From Flavobacterium sp. LC2016-23 (GTDB taxonomy: Bacteria; Bacteroidota; Bacteroidia; Flavobacteriales; Flavobacteriaceae), in assembly GCF_009674775.1 (NCBI RefSeq), contig NZ_WKKE01000007.1, positions 141,721 to 205,720 on the forward strand: a stretch of 64,000 nt of DNA. Direction: 5' to 3'. Within the stretch, counting starts at the first letter, position 1; each line of letters starts with the position of its first letter. The notes beneath the pieces were generated by a model. That model did not search any database. It worked only from the letters and a program-made list of their open reading frames with translations, and was not told the origin of the DNA. A program made the position numbers and the translations under genes. This document shows positions 9,092 through 19,260 of the stretch, one piece after another.

Positions 9092-10612
9092 TTACGGAAT
9101 CACATTCAGCATTTTTTGCGTTGCAATAATCGCTGCAACGGTCTGATCTGAATCTAATCCTCTGGTTTTAAATTCTTTTCCGTTGTTTACCCAGGTGATG
9201 ATCGTTTCGCATAAAGCATCGGAGCTGCTGCCTGGCGGAATTCTCACGGCGTAATCGATAAGTTTTGGTAATGTTAATTTCTTTTGTTTATAGATTTTAG
9301 ACAGTGCATTCATGAAAGCATCAAACTGACCGTCGCCCTGTGCATTTTCTTCGATAACTTCGTCATCGATTTTTAATAACAAAGTGGTTGACGGACGCAT
9401 TCCTTTTGAGTGTACTAATATATAGGACTCAATTGTGATTTTATCCTGATAGGTATGACTGTCCAGAACGTCGGAAATGATATAGGGCAGGTCTTCTTTG
9501 GTGACCGTTTCTTTTTTGTCTCCCAATTCGATGATTCTCTGTGTAACTAATTTTAAGTCTTCCTGGTTGAGTTTTAAGCCTAACTCCTGAAGATTTTTTT
9601 CAATATTAGCTTTTCCTGATGTTTTTCCGAGAGCGTACTTTCTTTTTCTTCCAAAACGTTCCGGAAGTAAATCGTTAAAATACAAGTTGTTTTTATTGTC
9701 ACCATCGGCATGAATTCCGGCAGTCTGCGTAAAAACATTATCGCCTACAATAGGTTTGTTGGCAGGAATCCTGTACCCGGTAAAAGTTTCCACCAGTTTG
9801 CTTACCGAATATAAAGAAGTCTCTTTTATATTGATACTTACCTCGGGCATATAGTCGTTTATCACGGCCACAGTACTTTCCAGGGGAGCATTGCCGGCAC
9901 GTTCTCCCATTCCGTTTACGGTTACGTGCAAGCCGTTAATCCCGGCTTTTACAGCTTCCATAACATTGGCCACACTTAAATCGTAATCATTGTGCGCGTG
10001 AAAATCAAAATGGGTTTTTGGATATCTCGCTGTAATTCTTGAAATAAATTCAAAAGCCTGCGACGGAATTAATACGCCAAGAGTATCCGGAAGTAAAATT
10101 CTTTTTACAGGCTGCTGCGTTAAAAAATCTAGATACTGAAAAACATATTCAGGAGAATTACGCATTCCGTTGCTCCAGTCTTCCAGATACACATTGGTTT
10201 CTATATTGTTTTCTTTGGCTAAAGCGATCGCTTGTGCAATTTCGGAAAAATGCTGTTCCGGTGTTTTTTTTAATTGATGGGTGAGGTGGTTTAAAGAACC
10301 TTTGGTTAATAAATTCTGGACTTTCGCACCCGATTTTTTCATCCATTCAATAGACAATCCTCCGTCTACAAATGTAAGAACTTCGATTCGGTTGGTGTAT
10401 CCTTTTTCTTCAGCCCAGGTCATAATGCCTTTTACTCCCTGAAATTCACCTTCGCTTACACGTGCAGAAGCAATTTCTATTCTATCAATATTTAATTCTT
10501 CCAATAATAATTGTGCAATGGTCAGTTTTTCTGCAGCAGAAAAAGATACTCCGGAGGTTTGTTCACCGTCACGAAGCGTCGTATCCATTATTTCAATTTT
10601 TCTTTTTTCCAT
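9092..10612 (-). CDS. LeuA-like 2-isopropylmalate/citramalate synthase
   Basis: Aldol-type condensation of acetyl-CoA with a 2-oxoacid. The HMGL-like TIM barrel starts IEIMDTTLRDGEQTSGVSFS and includes the metal ligands in HFDFHAHNDYDLSVANV and the NGMGERAGNAPLE motif. A C-terminal LeuA allosteric dimer domain (about residues 380-506) has SDALCETIITW and ends near VAAIIATQKMLNVIP. It sits inside the leuCDB operon, so either 2-isopropylmalate or (R)-citramalate is a plausible product; LeuCD and LeuB can process both. Substrate choice cannot be decided by eye. 506 residues. Confidence 0.9.
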   Translation of the reverse strand: MEKRKIEIMDTTLRDGEQTSGVSFSAAEKLTIAQLLLEELNIDRIEIASARVSEGEFQGVKGIMTWAEEKGYTNRIEVLTFVDGGLSIEWMKKSGAKVQNLLTKGSLNHLTHQLKKTPEQHFSEIAQAIALAKENNIETNVYLEDWSNGMRNSPEYVFQYLDFLTQQPVKRILLPDTLGVLIPSQAFEFISRITARYPKTHFDFHAHNDYDLSVANVMEAVKAGINGLHVTVNGMGERAGNAPLESTVAVINDYMPEVSINIKETSLYSVSKLVETFTGYRIPANKPIVGDNVFTQTAGIHADGDNKNNLYFNDLLPERFGRKRKYALGKTSGKANIEKNLQELGLKLNQEDLKLVTQRIIELGDKKETVTKEDLPYIISDVLDSHTYQDKITIESYILVHSKGMRPSTTLLLKIDDEVIEENAQGDGQFDAFMNALSKIYKQKKLTLPKLIDYAVRIPPGSSSDALCETIITWVNNGKEFKTRGLDSDQTVAAIIATQKMLNVIP

Positions 10613-10680
10613 ATTGATATGCTATATTTCTAAAAATGAAATTATAGTTGTTTTATATTTTTCTCTTCTTTAATTTAGAA

Positions 10681-10713
10681 AGACCCGACAGGTTTTTGGA
10701 ATCTGTCGGGTCT
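10681..10713. repeat. CCCGACAGG palindromic repeat, copy 1
   Basis: AGACCCGACAGG...(C)TGTCGGGTCT forms a hairpin inside the leu operon, between leuD and the leuA-like gene. The right arm is slightly diverged (GGAATCTGTCGGG) compared with the copies at 31796 and 58271. Confidence 0.85.
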
Positions 10714-10736
10714 AAATAGAATGAACAAGATTTTTT

Positions 10737-11333
10737 TTAGTAAGGAAGTTTATCAGCGAAAGCCACAATATCTTCTTTAATATTTTGTAAATAATCAATG
10801 TCATCAAAACCATTGATCATATTGTTCTTTTTGTATCCGTTAATGGCGAAAGACTCTTGTTGTCCTGTCGCTAATAAAGTAATGGTCTGGTTGGGCAAGT
10901 TGATTTCTAACTCGGTTTTAGGATCTGCTTCAATCGCTTTGAAAATGGTATCAGCAAATTCAGGGCTAACCTGAACCGGTAAAACGCCAATATTCAAGCA
11001 GTTTCCTTTAAAGATATCGGCAAAGAAACTAGAAACGACAGCTCTGAAACCGTAATCGTAAACGGCCCAGGCAGCATGTTCTCTGGAAGAACCTGAACCA
11101 AAGTTTTTTCCTCCCACCAGAATTTTTCCGCTGTAAGTGGAGTCGTTCAAAACGAAATCAGCCTTTGGGCTATCATCGCCGTTATATCTCCAGTCTCTAA
11201 AAAGATTGTCTCCAAAACCTTCACGTTTTGTTGCTTTCAGGAAACGGGCCGGAATGATCTGATCTGTATCTACATTCTCAATTGGTAGTGGCACAGCACT
11301 ACTGGTAAGTATATTAAATTTATCGTATGCCAT
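10737..11333 (-). CDS. leuD: 3-isopropylmalate dehydratase small subunit
   Basis: Small (swivel) subunit of isopropylmalate isomerase, which interconverts 2- and 3-isopropylmalate with LeuC. Family motifs include [14 protein letters not shown] near the N-terminus and [25 protein letters not shown] in the middle. 198 residues, normal length. It lies about 110 bases after leuC on the same strand. The gap contains tandem 'agcttaaagc' repeats (11341-11440). Confidence 0.97.
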   Translation of the reverse strand: MAYDKFNILTSSAVPLPIENVDTDQIIPARFLKATKREGFGDNLFRDWRYNGDDSPKADFVLNDSTYSGKILVGGKNFGSGSSREHAAWAVYDYGFRAVVSSFFADIFKGNCLNIGVLPVQVSPEFADTIFKAIEADPKTELEINLPNQTITLLATGQQESFAINGYKKNNMINGFDDIDYLQNIKEDIVAFADKLPY

Positions 11334-11340
11334 TTTTTTT

Positions 11341-11440
11341 TGCTTTACGCTGTAGGCTGTAAGCTTTAGGCTTTTCTCTACAGCAATGTTTTTGTATTGA
11401 TTTTTCAGCTTAAAGCTTAAAGCTTAAAGCGTATAGCGAG
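11341..11440. repeat. 'gcttaaagc' short tandem/inverted repeats
   Basis: The leuC-leuD spacer holds CGCTGTAGGCTGTAAGC and, further on, AGCTTAAAGCTTAAAGCTTAAAGC, a run of a 9-base unit, with weak complementarity between the two halves. No gene is present. Confidence 0.6.
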
Positions 11441-11442
11441 AA

Positions 11443-12837
11443 TTAAAATAATTCTCTTGGGTCTGTTAGTTTTCCGGTAACAGCAGCAGCAGCAGCCATA
11501 ATCGGGCTTGCTAATAATGTTCTGGAACCAGGGCCCTGACGGCCTTCAAAGTTTCGGTTTGATGTACTAACCGCATATTTTCCGGCTGGAACCTTATCAT
11601 CATTCATTGCTAAACATGCGGAGCATCCAGGCTGACGTAATACAAAACCGGCTTCCGTAAGAATGTCTAATAAACCTTCTTCTTTAATCTGAGCTTCCAC
11701 AACGTGAGAACCGGGAACTAGCCAGGCAGTAACATTGTCTGCTTTTTTTCTTCCTTTCACAATTTCGGTAAAAGCTCTGAAATCTTCAATACGTCCATTT
11801 GTACAGCTCCCTAAGAAAACGTAATCAATTGGTTTTCCAATCATCACATCGTCTTCTTCAAAGCCCATGTAGGCTAAGGATTTTTTATATGTTTCCTCTC
11901 CGCCTTCAACCTGATTGGCATTCGGAATATGTTTAGAGATACCAATTCCCATTCCAGGGTTAGTACCATAAGTAATCATTGGTTCGATGTCAGCAGCATT
12001 GATGTTTAATTCGGCATCAAAAACGGCATCGTCATCTGTTTTTAAAGTTTTCCAGTATTCAACTGCTTTGGTCCAGGCTTCCCCTTTTGGTGCATATAAC
12101 CTTCCTTCAAGGAAATCAAAAGTAGTCTGGTCCGGAGCAATCATTCCGCCGCGGGCACCCATTTCGATACTTAGGTTGCAAACCGTCATACGGCCTTCCA
12201 TAGTCATGTTTTCAAAAACATCTCCGGCGTATTCAACAAAATATCCTGTACCTCCGGAAGTAGTCAATTGCGCAATAATATAAAGTGCAACGTCTTTTGG
12301 CCCCACACCTTTACTTAATTGGCCGTTTACGTTGATACGCATTTTCTTTGGTTTTGGCTGCATGATACACTGTGTAGAAAGTACCATCTCCACCTCAGAA
12401 GTTCCGATACCAAAAGCAATCGCTCCAAAAGCACCGTGAGTAGACGTATGCGAATCACCACAAACAATAGTGGCACCCGGCAAAGTAATTCCGTTTTCAG
12501 GGCCTACTACGTGTACAATTCCATTTTTAATGTGACCTAATCCCCAGTGTGAAATTCCGTATTCGGCAGCATTATCTTCAAGTGCTTTAAGCTGATTGGC
12601 AGATAAAGCATCTTCCACTGGTAAATGTTGGTTTATGGTTGGTGTATTGTGATCGGCAGTTGCAAAAGTACGTTCCGGGTATAAAACCTTTACGCCTCTG
12701 GCTTTTAATCCTAAAAAAGCAACGGGACTTGTAACTTCATGAATGAAATGACGGTCAATAAAAAACACATCCGGTCCATCTTCAATTTTACGCACAACAT
12801 GTGAATCCCATACTTTGTCAAATAATGTCTTACTCAT
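11443..12837 (-). CDS. leuC: 3-isopropylmalate dehydratase large subunit
   Basis: Large 4Fe-4S subunit of isopropylmalate isomerase. Visible motifs include [27 protein letters not shown], the cluster Cys in [13 protein letters not shown] and the Cys pair in [13 protein letters not shown]. The 464-residue length is normal. It is first in the leuC-leuD-leuA-like-leuB operon, behind a well-formed promoter (12902-12931) and a 17-residue leader ORF whose TGA overlaps this ATG (ATGA). Translation of leuC may therefore depend on translation of the leader. Confidence 0.97.
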   Translation of the reverse strand: MSKTLFDKVWDSHVVRKIEDGPDVFFIDRHFIHEVTSPVAFLGLKARGVKVLYPERTFATADHNTPTINQHLPVEDALSANQLKALEDNAAEYGISHWGLGHIKNGIVHVVGPENGITLPGATIVCGDSHTSTHGAFGAIAFGIGTSEVEMVLSTQCIMQPKPKKMRINVNGQLSKGVGPKDVALYIIAQLTTSGGTGYFVEYAGDVFENMTMEGRMTVCNLSIEMGARGGMIAPDQTTFDFLEGRLYAPKGEAWTKAVEYWKTLKTDDDAVFDAELNINAADIEPMITYGTNPGMGIGISKHIPNANQVEGGEETYKKSLAYMGFEEDDVMIGKPIDYVFLGSCTNGRIEDFRAFTEIVKGRKKADNVTAWLVPGSHVVEAQIKEEGLLDILTEAGFVLRQPGCSACLAMNDDKVPAGKYAVSTSNRNFEGRQGPGSRTLLASPIMAAAAAVTGKLTDPRELF

Positions 12838-12887
12838 TTTTTATTTTTTTTAATTGTAATTTCTAACCACAGCAATTTCCTGCTCAT
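12834..12887 (-). CDS. candidate leader peptide upstream of leuC
   Basis: A 17-residue [20 protein letters not shown], lies between the predicted transcription start and leuC. It contains Leu-Leu-Trp-Leu followed by Ile-Thr-Ile, so five of 17 residues are branched-chain. Its TGA overlaps the leuC ATG as ATGA, the arrangement for translational coupling. No terminator hairpin is visible between it and leuC, so classical attenuation is not supported. That it is translated is an inference. Confidence 0.4.
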   Translation of the reverse strand: MSRKLLWLEITIKKNKK

Positions 12888-12901
12888 TATAAATAGGAAA
12901 A

Positions 12902-12931
12902 CAAAAGTAAAAAAAGATACAAGGGCGTCAA
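12902..12931 (-). promoter_or_regulatory. promoter of the leuC operon
   Basis: On the minus strand TTG (12931-12929), 19 bases, then TACTTTTG (12909-12902) match the Bacteroidota -33/-7 consensus. Transcription should begin near 12896, leaving a leader of about 60 bases. The 12932-13497 interval beyond it is AT-rich with no gene, repeat family or stable hairpin that I can see, except a TAAATTTG -7-like element at 13383-13390 facing dnaE. Confidence 0.7.
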
Positions 12932-13497
12932 TTTCAATATTTCATTATATACGATACCCAAACTGTAATACAAATCGCTATTGGTATTTACGCGCTTGGA
13001 TTTTATCGAAAAAGGAATAGAAAACTGAATTTATTTTTCTTTTTCTGCTTAAATTATTTTTTATTTTGATAGTTTGCAAAATTATCTTAAAATATCTATA
13101 AAATGGAGTGTTTTGCTTTGAAAAACGCAACAAATTGAATGAAAGTAGTGATAATTGTTGTTTTTGAGGTCGTTTTTTATTTGTGAAATTTCAAATATAA
13201 ACCCTTTTTGATTATAATAAAACAAGATTCAAAACGAGTATTTTCTTCCATTTTTTAATTGAAATACTACGACATCCAAAGAAGTGATTTTTATCAAATT
13301 TTATGTATTTTAAGAGAAATGCTAATGAGTTGATAAGAATAATTTTTTGGCTATTAATCCGTTTTCTTTTTCTAAAAAATGACTAAATTTGAACTTCTTC
13401 CATATATGTATTTCGATATTTTTATAGTCCATATAATCAATGTTTTATGCGGATAAAGGACTTTGGATTTGGAATTTAATTTTTGCTATTTAAACTT

Positions 13498-16400
13498 ATG
13501 TATTTAATATTCGATACCGAAACAACCGGATTACCCAAACGTTGGGATGCCCCGATAACCGATTCTGATAACTGGCCCCGCTGTATACAGATCGCATGGC
13601 AGCTGCATGACGAAATGGGACAATTGATCGAACATCAGGATTACTTAGTTAAACCTGACGGATTTAATATTCCATATGATGCAGAACGTATTCACGGAAT
13701 CTCCACAGAGTTGGCTGAAGCCGATGGAATCACCCTGGCCGAAGTTTTAGAGAAATTCAACATTGCTTTAAGCAAAACCAAATTTATTGTGGGTCAGAAT
13801 TTAGGTTTTGACGTTAATATTATGGGAGCCGAATTCCACAGAATGGGAGTGGATTCGCCAATGAGTGCTATGCCGGTTTTAGATACCTGTACGGAGGTAA
13901 CCGCGTCTTTATTACAGCTTCCGGGAGGCCGTGGAGGTAAATTTAAATTACCAACCTTAACAGAATTACACGAATATCTTTTTAATAAACCTTTCGCAGA
14001 AGCGCACAATGCAACGGCCGACGTTGAGGCAACGACGCGTTGTTTTCTTGAATTAATCAGAAGAGAAGTTTTTACCAAAGAAGAACTGGATGTTCCGCAG
14101 GATTATTTCAGGGAGTTTCAAAATAGAAATCCGCAGGAATTTCCATTAATTGGTCTGAAACATATCAACTTAAAAGCAGCCTCTGATAAAATCAGGGAGC
14201 AATTAAGAGCTTTAGAAGGAAATACCAGACAGACAACGGTTTCAGATTCTGACAGAGCAGATTTTAAAGCGGCAAAATACGCGCATTTACACAATCATAC
14301 GCAGTTTTCGGTTTTACAATCCACAATAGGAATCGGTAATATCGTTGCGGCTACAGCTAAAAACGGAATGCCGGCCGTTGCCATGACCGATACGGGAAAC
14401 ATGATGGGGGCTTTTCACTTTGTGAGCGCCGTTATGAATCACAACAAAGCGGCATCAGCCAAAAATAAAGCCTTGGTTGAGGCTGGTGAAGAACCAACGG
14501 AGACCGAAATCAAACCAATCGTGGGCTGTGAATTTAATGTTTGCGACAACCACCTGGATAAAAGCAAAAAAGACAACGGTAATCAGGTTGTATTGTTAGC
14601 CAAAAATAAAAAAGGCTATCACAATCTGGCGAAGATGTCGTCGATTGCCTTTACGGACGGATTTTATTATGTTCCCAGAGTTGATCGAAAAATTATCGAA
14701 CAATACAAGGAAGATATCATGGTATTGTCCGGAAATTTATACGGAGAAATCCAGAGCAAAATTCTGAACATTGGTGAAAACCAGGCCGAAGAAGCTCTGA
14801 TTTGGTGGAAAGAACAATTTGGGGATGACTTTTATCTGGAAGTCATGCGCCACAACCAGGAAGATGAGAATCGTGTCAATAAGACGCTGATTGAATTTTC
14901 TAAAAAGCACAATGTCAAGTTAATTGCCACAAATAACACCTATTATTTAAATAAAGAAGACGCCAATGCGCACGATATTTTATTGTGTGTAAAAGACGGA
15001 GAAAAACAAGCAACTCCAATTGGTCGTGGCCGTGGTTATCGCTACGGACTACCCAATCAGGAATACTATTACAAGTCCCAGGAAGAGATGAAAAAGCTCT
15101 TTGCCGATTTGCCGGATGCCATTATCAATATTCAGGAAATTGTCGATAAGGTCGAGATTTACTCGCTTTACAGGGACGTATTGCTTCCGAAATTTGATAT
15201 TCCCGAAGAATTCGTAGTTCCTGAAGATGAAGCGGATGGCGGAGTAAGAGGTGAAAATAAATATTTGCGACACCTGACTATGGTGGGTGCAAAAAAGAGA
15301 TATGGAGAAATTACGGAATCTATTCAGGAACGTCTGGATTTCGAGTTATTAACGATTTCCAATTCCGGATATCCGGGGTACTTCCTGATCGTTCAGGATT
15401 TCATCGCCGAAGCCCGGAACATGGACGTTTCGGTAGGGCCTGGTCGTGGATCTGCAGCGGGTTCTGCCGTAGCCTATTGTTTGGGAATTACCAACATTGA
15501 TCCGATTAAGTACGACTTGCTTTTTGAGCGTTTCCTGAATCCGGATCGTGTATCTATGCCCGATATTGATATCGATTTTGATGACGAGGGTCGTGGACGT
15601 GTTATGGATTATGTAATCAATAAATACGGTAAAAATCAGGTAGCTCAGATTATTACCTATGGTAAAATGGCCACCAAATCGGCGATTCGTGATACAGCCC
15701 GTGTACTGGATTTACCGTTATTTGAAGCTGACAGGATTGCAAAACTGATTCCGGCCATGATGCCGTCGAAATGGAATTTAGCGCGTTTTATTTCTGAAAA
15801 TGAAGACGAGGTTAAAAAAGCACTTCGTTCGGATGAGTTTGACAATGTAAAAGAATTAATCGCGATTGCCAACGAAGACGATTTGGCCGGAGAAACGATA
15901 CAGCAGGCAAAAATTCTGGAGGGATCGATGCGAAATACAGGTATTCACGCCTGTGGGGTAATTATTACGCCATCGGATATTACGAATTTCGTTCCCGTTA
16001 CCACTGCTAAAGATTCTGATTTATATGTAACCCAGTTTGATAACTCGGTGGCCGAAAGTGCAGGATTGCTAAAAATGGACTTCCTGGGTCTGAAGACCCT
16101 TACCCTGATAAAAGATACCGTTAAACTGGTAAAATACCGAACCGGAATTGATTTGGATCCGGATGTTTTCCCAATTGATGATCAGGAAACCTACGCACTT
16201 TTCCAAAGAGGAGAAACGGTTGGAATCTTCCAGTACGAGTCACCCGGAATGCAGAAATACATGAAGGATCTGAAACCTACGGTTTTCGGAGATTTAATTG
16301 CCATGAACGCCTTGTATCGCCCGGGGCCTTTGGAATATATTCCTTCTTTCGTTCGAAGAAAAAACGGAGAGGAAGAAATCAAATACGATTTAGATGCCTG

Positions 16401-18036
16401 TGAAGAATACTTAGGAGAGACTTACGGAATTACGGTGTACCAGGAGCAGGTAATGCTTTTGTCGCAATCGCTGGCTGATTTTACCAAAGGTGAAGCCGAC
16501 GTTTTGCGTAAAGCGATGGGTAAGAAACAAAAAGACGTTCTGGATAAAATGAAACCTAAATTTGTGGAGCAGGCAGCAAAAAAAGGTCATGATGCAAAAA
16601 TTCTGGAGAAAATCTGGAAAGACTGGGAAGCCTTTGCGAGTTATGCCTTCAACAAATCACACTCGACTTGTTACGCCTGGATTGCGTATCAGACCGCTTA
16701 TTTAAAAGCACACTACCCTGCAGAATATATGGCAGCGGTGCTTTCGAATAATATGAATGATATCAAGCAGGTATCGTTTTTTATGGAAGAATGTAAACGT
16801 ATGGGGTTAGAGGTTTTAGGACCTGATGTGAATGAATCGTTTTATAAATTTACGGTAAATGATAATTATGCTGTCCGTTTTGGGATGGGAGCAATTAAAG
16901 GGGTAGGTTCAGGAGCGGTAGCAACAATTGTAGAAAACAGAAAAGACGGAAGATATAAATCTATTTTTGATTTGGCGAAGCGTATTGATTTACGTGCGGC
17001 CAATAAAAAAGCAATCGAGAATCTGGCTTTGGCCGGAGGATTTGATTCGTTTGAAGGAACAACAAGAGCCCAGTATTTTCATGATGATGGCGATGGAATT
17101 ACATTCTATGAAAAAGCGATGCGTTATGGAGCGAAATTTCAGGAAAACGAAAACTCATCGCAGGTAAGTTTATTCGGAGAAGCAAGTGAAGTCCAGATTG
17201 CTGAGCCAGTCGTGCCTCCTTGTGAAGACTGGAGTACCATGGAAAAGCTGGCAAAAGAAAAAGAGGTAGTCGGGATTTATATTTCCGGACATCCGCTTGA
17301 TGATTTTAGGTTTGAAATGAAATACTTCTGCAATGCCCGACTGGAAGCGCTGAAAAGCATGGAATTATATGTGGGGAAAAACCTGAATTTTGCCGGAATC
17401 ATCAATAATGTACAGCATCGTGTCGCTAAAAACGGAAAAGGCTGGGCAGTATTTAATTTAGAAGGCTATGATGAAAGTTACGAGTTTAAGATTTTTGGAG
17501 AAGAATACTTAAAATTTCGCCATTTCCTGATTCAGAATAATTTTGCTTTCCTGAAAATATTAATAAAAGACGGTTGGGTAAATCATGATACCGGTAAAAA
17601 ATCGGAGCCGAGAATGCAGTTTGTTGAGATCAGGCAATTGCAGGATATTCTGGAAGCCTTTGCTAAAAAATTGGTTTTATTGCTGAATATTAAAGACCTG
17701 AAAACTGAATTTATTCACAAACTGAGTCATTTATTCAATGAAAACAAAGGCGATAATACGGTTACTTTTGAAATCATGGAATTAGAAAAAATAAAACGAC
17801 TCGTGGCAGTAGAAACACCGACTGATTTTGAAGAAACCGAGGATGCTGTTTTTGCAGAGGAGAATGAAAATGAAGATGCACCGCTCGAAGAAACTAAAAT
17901 TCAGGAAGTAAATGAGGTTGAGGAAATTAAGGTAGTAACCAAATTAACGATGCCAAGTCGTCGATTGAAGATTAAGATTTCGACAGAATTGTTGCAGGAA
18001 TTGGAAAAAATGCAGGTTAATTTTAAGCTCAACTAA
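13498..18036 (+). CDS. dnaE: DNA polymerase III alpha subunit with N-terminal exonuclease domain
   Basis: Replicative polymerase. Residues 1-190 form a DEDD exonuclease domain (MYLIFDTETTGLPKRW, then HNATADVEAT), a DnaQ-like fusion. A PHP domain starts near residue 260 (YAHLHNHTQFSVL). The polymerase core follows, with GPGRGSAAGSAVAYCLGI and catalytic MPDIDIDFDDEGR near residue 687, then the fingers (RPGPLEYIPSFVRR) and a helix-hairpin-helix/OB-fold C-terminus with an acidic linker. ATG 13498 is preferred to the open TTG at 13483 because it begins exactly at the exonuclease strand. 1512 residues, typical for Bacteroidota DnaE and longer than the E. coli protein (about 1160). Confidence 0.97.
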   Translation: MYLIFDTETTGLPKRWDAPITDSDNWPRCIQIAWQLHDEMGQLIEHQDYLVKPDGFNIPYDAERIHGISTELAEADGITLAEVLEKFNIALSKTKFIVGQNLGFDVNIMGAEFHRMGVDSPMSAMPVLDTCTEVTASLLQLPGGRGGKFKLPTLTELHEYLFNKPFAEAHNATADVEATTRCFLELIRREVFTKEELDVPQDYFREFQNRNPQEFPLIGLKHINLKAASDKIREQLRALEGNTRQTTVSDSDRADFKAAKYAHLHNHTQFSVLQSTIGIGNIVAATAKNGMPAVAMTDTGNMMGAFHFVSAVMNHNKAASAKNKALVEAGEEPTETEIKPIVGCEFNVCDNHLDKSKKDNGNQVVLLAKNKKGYHNLAKMSSIAFTDGFYYVPRVDRKIIEQYKEDIMVLSGNLYGEIQSKILNIGENQAEEALIWWKEQFGDDFYLEVMRHNQEDENRVNKTLIEFSKKHNVKLIATNNTYYLNKEDANAHDILLCVKDGEKQATPIGRGRGYRYGLPNQEYYYKSQEEMKKLFADLPDAIINIQEIVDKVEIYSLYRDVLLPKFDIPEEFVVPEDEADGGVRGENKYLRHLTMVGAKKRYGEITESIQERLDFELLTISNSGYPGYFLIVQDFIAEARNMDVSVGPGRGSAAGSAVAYCLGITNIDPIKYDLLFERFLNPDRVSMPDIDIDFDDEGRGRVMDYVINKYGKNQVAQIITYGKMATKSAIRDTARVLDLPLFEADRIAKLIPAMMPSKWNLARFISENEDEVKKALRSDEFDNVKELIAIANEDDLAGETIQQAKILEGSMRNTGIHACGVIITPSDITNFVPVTTAKDSDLYVTQFDNSVAESAGLLKMDFLGLKTLTLIKDTVKLVKYRTGIDLDPDVFPIDDQETYALFQRGETVGIFQYESPGMQKYMKDLKPTVFGDLIAMNALYRPGPLEYIPSFVRRKNGEEEIKYDLDACEEYLGETYGITVYQEQVMLLSQSLADFTKGEADVLRKAMGKKQKDVLDKMKPKFVEQAAKKGHDAKILEKIWKDWEAFASYAFNKSHSTCYAWIAYQTAYLKAHYPAEYMAAVLSNNMNDIKQVSFFMEECKRMGLEVLGPDVNESFYKFTVNDNYAVRFGMGAIKGVGSGAVATIVENRKDGRYKSIFDLAKRIDLRAANKKAIENLALAGGFDSFEGTTRAQYFHDDGDGITFYEKAMRYGAKFQENENSSQVSLFGEASEVQIAEPVVPPCEDWSTMEKLAKEKEVVGIYISGHPLDDFRFEMKYFCNARLEALKSMELYVGKNLNFAGIINNVQHRVAKNGKGWAVFNLEGYDESYEFKIFGEEYLKFRHFLIQNNFAFLKILIKDGWVNHDTGKKSEPRMQFVEIRQLQDILEAFAKKLVLLLNIKDLKTEFIHKLSHLFNENKGDNTVTFEIMELEKIKRLVAVETPTDFEETEDAVFAEENENEDAPLEETKIQEVNEVEEIKVVTKLTMPSRRLKIKISTELLQELEKMQVNFKLN

Positions 18037-18213
18037 ATTTTAACAGTTAAAATTTAAGAGGATGCGTTTTTTTTTAGTTAAAAATATGCATGCATAATAC
18101 TTTTTTAGTAATATTGCTCGAAATTACAACGATTTCGCTACAAGTCTAACGAAGCAAACTGTAAGATTGTGTTAAAATAATCTAAGTTTGTATAAATTAA
18201 TTAAATCAGAATT

Positions 18214-19182
18214 ATGAAAAAGAACCTATTTTTATTAGGATTATTAGTTTGCTCTATGGCCACAATGGCGCAAACAGAAAAAGCAGACAAACCAGAAAGC
18301 TGGTATTTTAAATTGGGAGGGTCATATTTCAATCAAACGGCTTCAACTGAGTTTCCAGTTGTTGGAGGTCAATTGCCAAACAGAGATGTTTATGTAGGTA
18401 CTTTAGCAAATAATAAATTAGCTTCAAGAGAAAGTGTTACAGGATCTTTCGGACAGGGTTTCAGAAGTGGGATTACTGCAGGTTATAGATTTTCTGCACG
18501 TTTAGGGGTTGAGATGGCTGCAAACTATTATGTTAGTAACGAAAAAACGATGTCTCAAACAACGAATAGACTTATTTCATATAATCCAGCTAACAGTCCG
18601 GCAGCTACATACGTAAGTTTTACTGCGGAAGGAGAAATTAAAGCTTTTGATTTAGCTCCTGCAATTGTAATGTTTTTAGGTGAATCTCATGGTTTTGAGC
18701 CATATACTAAAGTTGGAATCATTGTTCCTATCCATGGTACATTAGATATTAAAACGGATAGACAATATACAACGTTCGTAGGTGCTAATCAGGTTGCTTT
18801 AACAGATGCATATTCAAAAGATGTTGTGAAACCAAATCCAACTCTTGGATTCATGGCATCTTTAGGTACTTCTTATAAATTAGGAAAACATATTTCTGCT
18901 TTCGCAGAATTAGAGTATCGTAACTTTACTGTACACGGAAAAACGAAAGAAACAGAAGTATACACTGAAAACGGAGTAGATAAATTGAATACTACAACTT
19001 CATTTAGAGCAGCATCATATTCTGCTAATCATACTAAATATGTAGATCATTTAGACGGAAGCTCTAATAATAAAGATTATAATCCAGCCGGATATGATTC
19101 TACTAAACCAATGAACGAATTAAGTTCTTATGTTGGAATTTCAGGTTTAGGTTTGACTTTAGGTCTTAAATACAGCCTTTAA
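18214..19182 (+). CDS. outer membrane beta-barrel protein
   Basis: A secreted 322-residue protein with a signal peptide (MKKNLFLLGLLVCSMATMAQ, cleavage after MAQ). Alternating hydrophobic/aromatic strands run to the terminal strand LGISGLGLTLGLKYSL, typical of outer-membrane barrels. Recognisable barrel-like segments include GFRSGITAGYRFSARLGVEMAANYY and ISAFAELEYRNFTV. No specific substrate is evident. A -7 element TAAGTTTG is at 18183-18190 and a strong terminator follows. Codon choice (TTA, GAA, AAA rich) suggests good expression. Confidence 0.85.
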   Translation: MKKNLFLLGLLVCSMATMAQTEKADKPESWYFKLGGSYFNQTASTEFPVVGGQLPNRDVYVGTLANNKLASRESVTGSFGQGFRSGITAGYRFSARLGVEMAANYYVSNEKTMSQTTNRLISYNPANSPAATYVSFTAEGEIKAFDLAPAIVMFLGESHGFEPYTKVGIIVPIHGTLDIKTDRQYTTFVGANQVALTDAYSKDVVKPNPTLGFMASLGTSYKLGKHISAFAELEYRNFTVHGKTKETEVYTENGVDKLNTTTSFRAASYSANHTKYVDHLDGSSNNKDYNPAGYDSTKPMNELSSYVGISGLGLTLGLKYSL

Positions 19183-19204
19183 TTCTAAGAATTTATAGTT
19201 TACA

Positions 19205-19243
19205 AAAAAGAGGATATTCGAAATAGAATATCCTCTTTTTTTT
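19205..19243 (+). terminator. rho-independent terminator
   Basis: AAAAGAGGATATTC, loop GAAATA, GAATATCCTCTTTT with a run of T. It ends the barrel-protein transcript. Confidence 0.92.
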
Positions 19244-19260
19244 GGTTTTATATTTTTGTT

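Noticed and set aside
12837..12838. Classical transcription attenuator in the leuC leader
   Set aside because: The leader ORF runs straight into leuC and no terminator hairpin with a T-run lies between promoter and gene.
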